A stretch of 31,979 nucleotides of DNA from an uncultured Allobaculum sp. (GTDB lineage Bacteria > Bacillota_I > Bacilli_A > Erysipelotrichales > Erysipelotrichaceae). The position numbers and the translations under genes are program-made. The stretch spans positions 1 through 31,979 of the forward strand of contig CAJTLE010000018.1 in NCBI GenBank assembly GCA_910577085.1. Direction: 5' to 3'. This document shows, one piece after another, positions 7,267 through 15,488 of the stretch (position 1 is its first letter; every line of letters starts with the position of its first letter). A model generated the notes under the pieces. That model was given only the letters and a program-made list of their open reading frames with translations. It was not told the DNA's origin and searched no databases.

Positions 7267-8250
7267 ATGAAAATCGCATGGAATACAACCGATCCGGCCA
7301 AGGCCATTGTCATATTAAGCAGGATACAGCTGGAAACAGAATATCCTGATTTATTGAAACGCACGATGTTAATTGTGGACGACCATAAATTCGACTTTTC
7401 GAAAGTCATGAATTACCAGAATGAGCTTTCCGGAACCTTTGTCATCCCCAAAAAGTCGCGCCCGATTCAGGACCATCTTTCCTTTGGCTTCATTTTGTAT
7501 GGCGATACGCTTTATTTCGTTAAAGATAAAGGAGATATCGAAGGACTGATCAAGAGTTTCATGGATCAGTATGATACAACGATGACCAGCCCCTTTGAGT
7601 TTCTCTTACGGTTTATGAACTACATGATTCAGGAAGATGTCTACTATCTGGAAGATTACAATGGCAAGCTGGAAGAAATTGAAGAAGCGCTGTATGACGG
7701 GCATTCTTTAGGTCTGGAGCGGGTCATCATGATTGCCCGTAAAGACATGAATGTTCTGGGCAGTTACTACCTGCAGCTGACAGCCATTGGCGAATCGCTC
7801 CAGCAGATCATTATTTCGTTTAATAATGCGGATGAAAACGCCATGTTATCTCTTTTCCTGTCGCGCTGTTCCCAGCTTTTAAATCTGGTTGAAAACGTGA
7901 AGGATAACACCAGCCAGATCTGGAATCTGCGTCAGACTCAGCTTTCCGATAAGCAGAACAAAATCAGTACCTTGCTGACGGTCATCACGACATTATTTCT
8001 GCCGTTGACTTTAATGACCGGCTGGTATGGCATGAACTTTCCAAACATGCCGCTGCTGCACAATAAACATGGCTACCTGATTATCATCTGTCTGGCTTTG
8101 GTGGTTTTAACCTGCGAGATTCTCTTTATCCGCCACCGTCACTGGCTTACCACTGACCATACCGTAAGCAGCCTGGAGAAAAAACAGGAAGAGGAAGACG
8201 CAGTGGCAGACTTTTTCAGTCAGGATAAAAACGAACCGTTTACTCAGTGA
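7267..8250 (+). CDS. corA: CorA-family divalent cation channel (Mg2+/Co2+ type)
   Basis: 327 residues. Moves Mg2+ or another divalent metal across the membrane as a pentamer. The N-terminal ~230 residues are a soluble alpha/beta and helical funnel domain. TM1, ~236-254, ends in the signature YGMN (254-257) followed by FPNMP in the periplasm-facing loop, and TM2 is ~269-288, followed by a charged tail. The start ATG 7267 is 7 bases after AAAAGGAGG (7251-7259). Alone between a terminator and a non-coding gap. The 120-base leader is too short for an M-box and I see no conserved Mg2+ riboswitch motif. Substrate cannot be fixed from sequence. Confidence 0.88.
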   Translation: MKIAWNTTDPAKAIVILSRIQLETEYPDLLKRTMLIVDDHKFDFSKVMNYQNELSGTFVIPKKSRPIQDHLSFGFILYGDTLYFVKDKGDIEGLIKSFMDQYDTTMTSPFEFLLRFMNYMIQEDVYYLEDYNGKLEEIEEALYDGHSLGLERVIMIARKDMNVLGSYYLQLTAIGESLQQIIISFNNADENAMLSLFLSRCSQLLNLVENVKDNTSQIWNLRQTQLSDKQNKISTLLTVITTLFLPLTLMTGWYGMNFPNMPLLHNKHGYLIIICLALVVLTCEILFIRHRHWLTTDHTVSSLEKKQEEEDAVADFFSQDKNEPFTQ

Positions 8251-8607
8251 GTCTGATAAACCAGTGAATCAGATTCATGACCACGTTCTGATTTCGTTCG
8301 TTGATCTTAGCGGCGTTGCCTACTAAACTATCCAAAGAAGAAAACAAAAGCGAAGAGACGCTTCCTGTCTGATTTCAAACGACAGAGCAGATTCCAGCCT
8401 TTGTTTTTTATGGCTGCTCTCTCAAGCCATACACGAGAAGACTTTCGGGACACCCCTGAAAACTTGGCGGTATGTTTTGGGCACATTCGATCTCTGCCGG
8501 CAGAAAAAACAGGTTCAAAGTCGGACAGAACCAATGAAAAAACAGCCAGAAGAAGATTGTCTTTTAAAACCCAGAGGCAATCCGTAATTAGACAGGACAA
8601 ACAGTGA
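8251..8607 (+). other. non-coding gap before the S41 peptidase gene, with a weak promoter candidate
   Basis: No convincing gene. Visible structures: GAGTCTGAT / ATCAGATTC just after the corA stop codon (no T run), AAGCG / CGCTT near 8350-8365, and AGAGC..AGCC / GGCT..GCTCT spanning about 8384-8421. TTGATC (8301-8306), 17 bases, TAAACT (8324-8329) is a passable promoter that would give a ~270-base leader. A 17-codon ORF starting MKKQPEED at 8534 has no supporting ribosome site. Confidence 0.35.
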
Positions 8608-10185
8608 ATGCAAAAAGTAGATCCAAATAAAACCCCAAAAAAACCGGTGTGGAAACCGATTGCGATTGTCGGAGCCTGCGTTCTTTGTTTTGCATTAGGA
8701 GCCGGAGTTCCGTATGTGATGCAGAAAACGTCGTCCGAGTCTTCCAGTGAACTGAGCAAATTTGAAGAAGCCTATGGCATTCTCAAAGACGGCTGGTACT
8801 ATGGCAAAGACATCGAAGATCTGGATGACCGCCTGATTGAACAGGCACTGATGGGAATGACTACCTTATCGGAAGACCGCCACACCAATTACTTTGATCT
8901 GGAAAACGCCAAAGCCTTCTCACAATCCCTGGCCGGAAGCAATGTCGGCATCGGGGTCTCCTTTTATCCAGGCGCCGATGGCCAGATGGTCGTCAAACAG
9001 GTCTATATCAACTCCACCGCTGACAGAGCCGGGCTGCAGCCAGGGGATGAGATCATCAAAGTCGGTGATCTGCAGGCCGGAACAACGGGTACGGATGAGC
9101 TGGTCAATTACATCAAGAGCATGGATGGCAAGCAGATCTCCATTCAGGTCAAACGCGGTGATGAAACGCTCGATCTGAATGTAACGCCAGGCAACTTTGA
9201 TTCGACGGTCAGCGCCCAGATGCTTGAAGATGGTGTTGGCTATATCGATCTTTCGTCTTTCTCCGCCGACAGTGGCAAAGACTTTACCGAAGCCATCGGC
9301 CGTATGCAGCGCGATGGGGCCAAAAATCTGATTCTTGATCTGCGCAACAACACGGGTGGCTATTTATCCGCCGCCAGAGAAATTGCGTCTTCGTTCTTAC
9401 CGGACAATACGGTGATTTTTAAAGAACAGACGAAAGATGGTCAGGTCAAAGAACTCAAAACGGACGATAACTATGCCCAGGTTGATTTTGACCATATTTA
9501 TATTCTTCAAAACAAGAACACAGCTTCGGCCAGTGAAGTTCTGATCGGAGCCCTCAAGGACAATATTCCAGATAAAGTCACAACCATCGGAACCAACAGT
9601 TATGGCAAGGGAACCGAACAGGTGACTGTTCCTTTTGATGATGGAACGTCTTTGAAATATACCGTTGCCGAATGGCTCACCCCAAATGGCACCTCGATTA
9701 ATAAAGTCGGCTTCCAGCCGGATGTTGAGGTGACTTTAGATGAAGTCTCTACTGTGACCTACACCGGCACCCGGGAAGGCGAAGAACTGCGCATTCAACC
9801 AGATTCCGTCAACCCCAATGCGGCTGCCGTTCAGGTTTATCTGCGTTTCCTTGGCTATCCGGCTGAGCGCTCGGATGAGTATTTCTCTGCTGCGAGCAGC
9901 GAGGCTCTCAAACAGTTCCAGTCGGACAATGGACTGGAACCAACCGGCATCGTCGATCAGACGACTTTTGACCGTCTGCTTGAAGCCGTTGGCAATCGCC
10001 TGAGCAGTGAGGGAATTGACCAGGATGAAGAACTGAGCACGGCTCTTTCTATCATCCGCAATGGCGGCCAGCTTCCCCAAAATGACCAGGAACAGCCCGC
10101 TGAGCAGCCAAGTGAACCGGTCGATGAAGAAGTCTCTGTTGAAGATGGCCAGGCAGAAACCATTGACGAAACCTTTGTAGAATAA
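8608..10185 (+). CDS. membrane-anchored S41 (C-terminal processing) peptidase with PDZ and peptidoglycan-binding domains
   Basis: 525 residues. CtpA/CtpB-type serine protease facing the cell wall. Residues 1-16 are basic, and one membrane anchor spans ~17-38. The PDZ domain is ~105-195 (AGLQPGDEIIKVGD), and the S41 core is ~205-385. Catalytic residues by motif and spacing: Ser309 (TASASE), Lys334 (YGKG) and Gln338; the 25-residue Ser-Lys spacing matches the family. A PG_binding_1-like domain, ~403-460 (VYLRFLGYP...LKQFQSDNGL), follows, then a Glu/Pro-rich tail. The stop codon of an overlapping frame abuts the ATG, so no longer start exists. The ribosome site ACAGGACA is weak. Likely role is trimming of envelope or signalling proteins; substrate unknown. 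Confidence 0.88.
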   Translation: MQKVDPNKTPKKPVWKPIAIVGACVLCFALGAGVPYVMQKTSSESSSELSKFEEAYGILKDGWYYGKDIEDLDDRLIEQALMGMTTLSEDRHTNYFDLENAKAFSQSLAGSNVGIGVSFYPGADGQMVVKQVYINSTADRAGLQPGDEIIKVGDLQAGTTGTDELVNYIKSMDGKQISIQVKRGDETLDLNVTPGNFDSTVSAQMLEDGVGYIDLSSFSADSGKDFTEAIGRMQRDGAKNLILDLRNNTGGYLSAAREIASSFLPDNTVIFKEQTKDGQVKELKTDDNYAQVDFDHIYILQNKNTASASEVLIGALKDNIPDKVTTIGTNSYGKGTEQVTVPFDDGTSLKYTVAEWLTPNGTSINKVGFQPDVEVTLDEVSTVTYTGTREGEELRIQPDSVNPNAAAVQVYLRFLGYPAERSDEYFSAASSEALKQFQSDNGLEPTGIVDQTTFDRLLEAVGNRLSSEGIDQDEELSTALSIIRNGGQLPQNDQEQPAEQPSEPVDEEVSVEDGQAETIDETFVE

Positions 10186-10277
10186 GTCAGGCTCAAACTC
10201 CAAAAGCAATACAACTTCACAAAACCACGGCTTACAAAATCGATAAACAAAGCACACTGACCACTTTGGGACACATG

Positions 10278-10315
10278 AGAACCGCCATCCGGCAAACAGC
10301 TGGGTGGCGGTTTTC
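10278..10315 (+). terminator. intrinsic terminator of the S41 peptidase gene
   Basis: AACCGCCATCC / GGGTGGCGGTT (10280-10290 with 10302-10312, one wobble) and a short T run. The preceding 10186-10277 is A-rich and carries nothing else. Confidence 0.8.
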
Positions 10316-10342
10316 GTTTGTGAAGATTTGCGGATTCTCCAT

Positions 10343-10378
10343 AAAAAATCCCGCCTGATTGATGAGCAATCAGACGGG
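10343..10378 (-). terminator. intrinsic terminator for the minus-strand glycosyltransferase gene
   Basis: Read on the minus strand, CCCGTCTGATTG / CAATCAGGCGGG with a 5-base loop is followed by A then six T. It lies about 150 bases beyond the stop codon; the intervening 10379-10529 holds no gene. Confidence 0.8.
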
Positions 10379-10529
10379 TGAGAGATGTTCAAAACTGTTG
10401 GTCAAAGCTGCGGTTCAAAGCCTGAACAGGGAAACTGCGCAAGGGGACTGAACTTGGAAGAAGGAAAGACTCCTGCAATACGAGAGGATTGAAGAGGGAA
10501 AGGGGCCTGGAGAGAAAGTCTGCCTGCTT

Positions 10530-13064
10530 TTACGCTTTCTTGCTTTTTCTTTGAGCCCGCTTTTGACTGCGTTCCAGTTCGTTGGCCTGCTTTTTGGCTT
10601 CCTGCCGCTTGAAAAAGCGGCTTTTCAGGATTTTAAACAGCGCTACGAAAATGACTGGACCGGTTGTGCCCTGATATTGAACAAGGTCACGGTCGTACAC
10701 CATGGTCAGGAATTTTTCGCGATCCGGCGTCTGCAGGCGGAACAGCTCGACAACCGGCATTCCGTTTTTGTGATACATGCCATCAACAGTTCCCATAAGC
10801 TGAACCGTCTGATCCTGAGAAATCAGGGTGACGTTCAGTCTGGTCCCGGCATCGATATTCCATGGCTGGCGGAAGATAATGCTCATGTGATCTTCACTTA
10901 AATGAACGACGGCACCATCACGGATGACCTGGGCGGAAGTTTCTGGCGAAACCGTTACCCCCAGATAGTCACGGTTCATCATTTCCGGACTGCCGGATTT
11001 TGTATCGGCCACAAACAACAGCGCAATCGCATTGACAAACAGGTTGTTCAACAGCCAGAACAGCGTGATGATCATTCCAAACTGATGGGTAGTCATCATC
11101 TGATAAAGGGCAGAAATGGTCGCAGCTCCAGTGAGCACCAAAGCAATCACAAATGGCCAGATATAGCGAAGCTGGTTATGTTTCTGATCCGATCCACCTT
11201 TTTGAGTCACCTTGAACGTCTTGAGGGAAATTCCAAACAATTCATTGAGAAGTGGGAAGAACAGGAATGGAGCCAGAATTGTATCATAGACAATTGTCCA
11301 GAACGAAGCGCGCAGGTTATGGGTCAGGTGGTTGAGCATGAACGTCTGCGCCAGAGCATACGGCAGCCAGAAGGTCAGCGATTCCTGGATCGAACAGCTG
11401 ACAACCGCAATCCCAAACAGGGCCGAAATAATCGGGGTCAGACTGAAAACAGCCCGGGTAAATGGGGAGAACCAGTACTGAATACTCGACCAGTAGCTCA
11501 TTTTCTGCGCGGTGGAATACTTGCTGGTAAAGAACAGGTTGATCTGATACAGAACATTGATCACCCCGCGTCCCCAGCGCTTGCGCTGCTGTATGAGTGA
11601 AGGGAAGTCTTCCGCAGAAAGACCATACGCCAGCGGATCGCTGGTTCCCAGGGAAACATAGCCGTTTCCTTCAATCAGAATTCCGGTCGCAAAGTCTTCG
11701 GTGATGGCTTTGGTAAAAAAGCCGCCGACCGAGTCCAGGGCAGCACGGGAGAGAATCGTGTTGGATCCGCCATAAATAACGGAGTTGGATAAGGTTCTGG
11801 AGGGCTGGATTTCGCGATAGAAGTAGTCCTGCTCATTGGCCAGGCTGGTTTCACTGTCCAGGTGGAACTGGAACAGGTCCTGGTTGTAGAAGGCCTGCGG
11901 AGTCTGGACAAAGCCAAGCGGAATGGGAGGCTGTCCGTTTTGGAGAAGCTTTTGATTCCGTTTGCGGGCGTCAATGAAATAGGGAATGGTCTCCATCAAA
12001 AAGCGAGCACGGGGAATCATATCGGCATCAAACGTGACCACCAGCGGACTGTTTGTATGTTTGAGCGCATTGTTCAGGTTGCCGGCTTTCGCGCCTTCGT
12101 TGTTGTTGCGGGTAATGTAGCCAATCTGGGTTTCTTCGGCCAGCTGGCGGATTTCTTCACGCCGGCCGTCATCACACAGATAAATGTGGACTTTCTCTGG
12201 ATCAGGATATTGCATATGTTTGCAGCCATTGACGGTTTTAAACAGCAGGTCTTCATCTTCGTTGTAAGTGGCAATAAAGACATCGACATCCGGCCATTCT
12301 TCTTCCGGTCCTACATCCGGCAGGCGGAAGTTGAAGTCCTGGCTGATGGTCTTACAGTGATACAGAAATTCCATGATTGCCATGCACTCTGTGGCCAACA
12401 GAATGATGGCCAGAACCATAGCCAGTGTGCTGTGACTCTGGAATGGCAAAGTGAATAAAAAGCGCCAGCTCAGATACAGCGAGACGAAATACATCACAAT
12501 CGGATACGCATAGGTGCGTGGCTTTTGTGGTCGGCGGGTTCCGGTTTTTTCCAGCAGATCGACATAGGTCCAATGTGGTCTGCCTTCTTTAAAACGCGCG
12601 CGCCGCATCAGAGCAGCTCCCATAATCATGCCGGTCATGATCAGAACATCGAGGGTGTGGTTGCCAAACAGCTCATAGGCAGAGTTGGCGGCCATTGCGG
12701 CACATAGAGCAGTGTTGATCAGAAACTGAGTTGGTTCCGGAACCTTCAGTTTCCACGACAACTGGTCAGATTTTTTGACCAGATAACGATAAATCCAGAA
12801 CAGAATCCAGTCCGCTGTAAAGAAAAGCAGAAACTGGAAAGCATCTGTCGGATTGGGGATGACCTGACTGACCCAGACGCGGACGTGAACAGCGGTAAAG
12901 CTGGTCAGCAAAAAAGGCCAGTACTTGTTTCGAGTCCGTGCTGGCACGATGGCTGTGGCAATAGATAAAAGCAGAGTACAGAGGTACAGACAGGCAAAAA
13001 TGTTGTTGTAGGCATAAAGTTGTCCATCGTTTAACGATGGCGGCCAGTAAAAATGAGTATCCAT
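10530..13064 (-). CDS. cellulose-synthase-like family 2 glycosyltransferase (BcsA-type) with degenerate PilZ region
   Basis: 844 residues. Processive polysaccharide synthase: membrane helices ~20-40, 50-70, 78-95, 112-150 and 186-236 precede the cytosolic GT domain. GT2/BcsA landmarks: DVFIATYNED (261-270), DDG (298-300), DAD (346-348), FVQTPQ (385-390), TED (455-457) and QQRKRW (492-497). Further helices follow (~530-690), then a PilZ-like beta region (~695-795) and a very basic C-terminus. The PilZ region lacks an RxxxR pair and the D/NxSxxG signature (it reads SEDHMSIIF), so c-di-GMP binding is doubtful. No bcsB, bcsZ or other partner gene is adjacent. The start codon has no strong ribosome site. 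The product may be cellulose or another beta-glycan. Confidence 0.85.
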   Translation of the reverse strand: MDTHFYWPPSLNDGQLYAYNNIFACLYLCTLLLSIATAIVPARTRNKYWPFLLTSFTAVHVRVWVSQVIPNPTDAFQFLLFFTADWILFWIYRYLVKKSDQLSWKLKVPEPTQFLINTALCAAMAANSAYELFGNHTLDVLIMTGMIMGAALMRRARFKEGRPHWTYVDLLEKTGTRRPQKPRTYAYPIVMYFVSLYLSWRFLFTLPFQSHSTLAMVLAIILLATECMAIMEFLYHCKTISQDFNFRLPDVGPEEEWPDVDVFIATYNEDEDLLFKTVNGCKHMQYPDPEKVHIYLCDDGRREEIRQLAEETQIGYITRNNNEGAKAGNLNNALKHTNSPLVVTFDADMIPRARFLMETIPYFIDARKRNQKLLQNGQPPIPLGFVQTPQAFYNQDLFQFHLDSETSLANEQDYFYREIQPSRTLSNSVIYGGSNTILSRAALDSVGGFFTKAITEDFATGILIEGNGYVSLGTSDPLAYGLSAEDFPSLIQQRKRWGRGVINVLYQINLFFTSKYSTAQKMSYWSSIQYWFSPFTRAVFSLTPIISALFGIAVVSCSIQESLTFWLPYALAQTFMLNHLTHNLRASFWTIVYDTILAPFLFFPLLNELFGISLKTFKVTQKGGSDQKHNQLRYIWPFVIALVLTGAATISALYQMMTTHQFGMIITLFWLLNNLFVNAIALLFVADTKSGSPEMMNRDYLGVTVSPETSAQVIRDGAVVHLSEDHMSIIFRQPWNIDAGTRLNVTLISQDQTVQLMGTVDGMYHKNGMPVVELFRLQTPDREKFLTMVYDRDLVQYQGTTGPVIFVALFKILKSRFFKRQEAKKQANELERSQKRAQRKSKKA

Positions 13065-13356
13065 GGTTGTTAATTATATGGTTTATCTTGTTTTGATTTT
13101 GTTGGTATAGTTCCAAAATATCTGATTTTATGGAGATGACGGTCAGTTTTGCATGACAAATTGGCGCAAATGTCTGAAAACGATGACCATTAGAATTCAT
13201 ATAAGAATTTATTTCTGGCAAATCTCCTTTGGTGAACGCGGTTATATAAGGAATACTTAGGAAGCACATTCGTTTTTATGACCCCATGAAGATTACGGAA
13301 TATGTAAGACCAAAAATAAAATCCAGAAATATCGCACAAGAAAATTCGATGCGGTG

Positions 13357-13387
13357 GTGCTAAATGTAAGGTTTTAGCGCATTTTTT
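13357..13387 (+). terminator. plus-strand terminator with no gene before it
   Basis: GTGCTAAA / TTTTAGC-GC (13357-13364 with 13373-13380, one wobble), 7-to-8-base loop, then A and six T (13382-13387). Upstream plus-strand DNA (13065-13356) has no ORF I can support, so it may end a small RNA or protect the folate promoter from read-through. Confidence 0.6.
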
Positions 13388-13429
13388 AAGGGATCCCGAG
13401 ATCTGTCTTGCTGGATCTGGCCACAGGCG

Positions 13430-13458
13430 TTGACGCCATGAGAATGGATTTCTATAGT
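13430..13458 (+). promoter_or_regulatory. promoter of the THF riboswitch / folT transcript
   Basis: TTGACG (13430-13435), exactly 17 bases, TATAGT (13453-13458). Expected transcription start about 13464-13466, at the first base of the aptamer. Confidence 0.75.
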
Positions 13459-13463
13459 TTGGA

Positions 13464-13561
13464 AGACAGAGTAGAAAAACAGGCGTTAAGTGCATCGGAG
13501 ACGGGGAGTTGATCCGGTGACGAAAAGATTTCCTTGCGGTCTGTTTTTCGCATCCCGCTGC
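13464..13561 (+). ncRNA. tetrahydrofolate (THF) riboswitch aptamer
   Basis: Conserved THF-riboswitch blocks occur in the right order: AGAGTAGA (13468-13475), GCGTTAAGTG (13483-13492), GGGGAGTTG (13503-13511), ACGAA (13520-13524), GCGGT (13536-13540) and CGCATCC (13549-13555). P2 pairs GAAAAACAG (13474-13482) with CTGTTTTTC (13541-13549), and P3 pairs CATCGG with CCGGTG. P1 is short (CAG 13467-13469 with CTG 13558-13560). It precedes a folate-type ECF S component, the usual setting of this class, and is followed by a terminator/SD switch. Recognised from motif memory, not from a covariance search. Confidence 0.85.
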
Positions 13562-13575
13562 AAACGAAAAAGAAC

Positions 13576-13613
13576 AACCTCCTTTTTCATCTGCATGGGA
13601 AAGGAGGTTTTTT
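13576..13613 (+). terminator. riboswitch expression platform: terminator stem containing the folT Shine-Dalgarno site
   Basis: A 15-bp stem (13576-13590 with 13595-13609, two G-T pairs, CTGC loop) followed by T's to 13613. Its descending arm contains AAAGGAGG (13600-13607), located 9 bases before the folT ATG. Forming this hairpin would therefore both stop RNA polymerase and hide the ribosome site. An alternative antiterminator is not obvious. Confidence 0.8.
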
Positions 13614-13616
13614 GAT

Positions 13617-14174
13617 ATGAAATCTGTTCAAGCCTTACTGCACTGGAAAAGTGCCCGGGTCACTGACATCAAAACGATGACGACCCTTGCTTTACTGATC
13701 GCCCTGTATTGCGTTTTACAGATGGTGACCATCAATCTCTCCGCCACCCTGCGCATCAGCTTCTCTTTTATTGCCCTGGCTTTATCGTGTGCGCTGTATG
13801 GATTCTGGCCCAATGTCGCCTTTGCGCTGATTGCGGATTTTGCGGGCTATCTCGTTCATCCTGATGGCGTATATATGCCGCTGTTTGCGCTGATTCTGGT
13901 AGTCAAAGCCGCAATTTATACCTGGTTTTTCTATCAGCGCAAGACCATTTCCATTGGCAGACTGATTCTTGCCCAGTTCGTGGCGGTGGTCGTATGCAAC
14001 GTCTTGCTTAACCCCCTGGCTTTGACTTTGATGTATGGCATGCCCTATTGGGTGCTGGTTACTTCCCGCCTGATCAAAAATGGCCTGTGTTTCGTGTTTG
14101 AATGTACAGCGTTGTATGTGGCATTCAAAACGGTTCTGCCTCTGGCCTATCGGACATCAAAAGTGAGAGCCTGA
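13617..14174 (+). CDS. folT: ECF transporter substrate-binding (S) component, folate type
   Basis: 185 residues, nearly all hydrophobic, with about six predicted helices (~22-42, 44-62, 66-84, 92-108, 116-140, 148-175). This is the size and shape of ECF S components, which bind a vitamin and work with a shared EcfAA'T energising module located elsewhere. The central part (LRISFSFIALALSCALYGFWPN, split by a helix break, then ADFAGYLVHPDG and PLFALILVVKAAIYTWFF) resembles the FolT folate group, and the THF riboswitch directly upstream supports folate as ligand. Family call rests on pattern plus riboswitch. It forms a single-gene transcript ended at 14259-14307. Confidence 0.82.
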   Translation: MKSVQALLHWKSARVTDIKTMTTLALLIALYCVLQMVTINLSATLRISFSFIALALSCALYGFWPNVAFALIADFAGYLVHPDGVYMPLFALILVVKAAIYTWFFYQRKTISIGRLILAQFVAVVVCNVLLNPLALTLMYGMPYWVLVTSRLIKNGLCFVFECTALYVAFKTVLPLAYRTSKVRA

Positions 14175-14258
14175 AGCAAAGTTGAGCCCTGAAAACTCTC
14201 TGAAGACAAAACAGATCAAAACGAAAAAAGAATTCGAAAAGAAAAAATGAATCAAACC

Positions 14259-14307
14259 AATCCCTTTGAATGGACGGAAATCTTGTCCTGTTCAAAGGGA
14301 TTTTTTT
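14259..14307 (+). terminator. intrinsic terminator of the folT transcript
   Basis: AATCCCTTTGAA / TTCAAAGGGATT around a 20-to-21-base loop, with seven T. Confidence 0.85.
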
Positions 14308-14667
14308 CGAGGATAAACGGTTTGGAGGGAGAGAAAGAAGATAGAGAGAAACGATAGACGATAGAAAGGATAGGGAAGAATCATGGAGACAAACAGAAAA
14401 GGATCATGACCAGACTGAGTAAGAACACAGAGAACCAGTTAAATCTAGCAATGAAATGGTTACAAAGTGCTCTGGAAACGATCATTGGCTTTGGCTACAA
14501 TTGTTCTGTCACTTCATGAATTCTGTACCTGCAGATCCAGAAAAGATCAAAATCCCATATGGATTGCCCAGAATTGTCCAGAAACAATTCAACTCTGAAC
14601 AGACAGGATCGGATTCCAAGAAGCATCCAGATCAGATCCAATGAGAATGGAGGAAAGGAGAGAGGCG
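14308..14667 (+). other. non-coding gap before the decayed regulator, with a promoter candidate
   Basis: 14308-14400 is purine-rich with repeated GATAGA/GAGAGA words. TGGAAA (14473-14478), 17 bases, TACAAT (14496-14501) is a plausible promoter. A 62-codon ORF at 14456 has no ribosome site and no recognisable features, and I do not count it as a gene. Confidence 0.4.
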
Positions 14668-15347
14668 ATGTTAATCATTGAAAAGCTGCAGTCCGCATCG
14701 AATCTGACGGACAATGAACAGGCAATTGGCGAATATATCTTTTCCCTTGGCCGGGAAATTGAGGGTGTATCCACCCGGGTTCTTGCCCAGGCGGTTTATA
14801 CCTCGCCGGCAGCTGTCATCCGCTTTTGTAAGAAACTGGGGTTTGAAGGCTTCGATGAGTTGAAAACTCAGTTTATTCGGGAAATCGAATATTTGGACAA
14901 TCAGTATGACCGGATCGATTCGAACTTTCCGTTTCAGCCAGACGACTCCCTGTTGAAAACCGCCCGCAAAATCGGCACCCTGTATCAGGAAACGGCAGAG
15001 GATACGCTGGCTCTTCTCGACCATGCTACCCTGAAAAAAGCCTGCTTTTTAATGCGCACCCATGAGACCATTCATATTTTCTCGTATGGAACTGCCCTCA
15101 ATACGGCCGAGTCATTCCGGGAGAAGATGCTGAAAATTGGAAAGTCAGTGATCATCACCAACAACCTGAACTATCAGCTCTACCAGGCAAGATCCCTGAA
15201 TACCGATGCACTGCCAATTCTGATTTCCTATTCAGGGGAAACCGAGAAAATCCTGTTGATTGCTAAGTCTTTACAGGAGCGCTGGATTCCGCATTTTTGA
15301 TGACGGCTCTTGGAACTGACATCGTGCTGAATGCATCTAAAGACTGA
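14668..15347 (+). pseudogene. RpiR-family regulator, frameshifted and truncated in the SIS domain
   Basis: The open frame runs 210 codons from ATG 14668 (after AAAGGAGAGAGG) to TGA at 15298, against ~280 for intact relatives. The HTH (TRVLAQAVYTSPAAVIRFCK, then KLGFEGFDELK) and the first half of the SIS domain (HIFSYGTALNTAESF, ISYSGETEKIL) are well preserved. Just before the stop is CATTTTTGA. Adding one T would continue into FLMTALGTDIVLNASKD, typical RpiR continuation, up to TGA 15345-15347. Even then, residues expected between ALGT and DIVL and the whole C-terminus are absent. So it carries at least a 1-base loss plus deletions. No target sugar genes lie next to it. A short functional DNA-binding protein cannot be excluded. 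Confidence 0.75.
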
Positions 15348-15435
15348 TTGTTATTCATCGTTTATTTTCTCCTTGATTGAAATATCCCTTTCCAGTCCCC
15401 TGCAATCAAAATCAAGAGACCAATAGCTTGATATT

Positions 15436-15450
15436 AATAGCGTGCGATTG
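15436..15450. promoter_or_regulatory. degenerate copy of the MarR operator downstream of marR
   Basis: AATAGCGTGCGATTG differs at two positions from AATAGCATGCTATTG, the palindrome in the marR promoter. It lies between the RpiR pseudogene and the marR 3' end, preceded by AATAGCTTGATATT (15422-15435), another partial match. Confidence 0.4.
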
Positions 15451-15466
15451 AATAGAGGATAAGCAG

Positions 15467-15486
15467 GTCCGCTCTTGCGAACGGAC
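15467..15486. terminator. hairpin at the marR 3' end
   Basis: GTCCGCTC-TTGC-GAACGGAC, 8-bp stem with one mismatch, immediately after the marR stop codon on the minus strand. The plus-strand side is followed by GTTTATTT; the minus side lacks a clean T run, so termination strength is uncertain. Confidence 0.5.
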
Positions 15487-15488
15487 GT

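Noticed and set aside
8401..8607. A 68-codon plus frame ending exactly before the S41 peptidase ATG
   Set aside because: No ribosome site, low-quality composition, and hairpin-forming DNA; it looks like chance openness in a leader.
12766..13269. A 167-codon minus-strand frame overlapping the glycosyltransferase start, with AAAGGAG nearby
   Set aside because: Its second half lies in a different frame of the real gene, and the ribosome site is badly spaced for its start. The region upstream of 13064 shows no family features.
14456..14644. A 62-codon frame before the RpiR pseudogene
   Set aside because: It overlaps the candidate promoter and has neither ribosome site nor recognisable composition.
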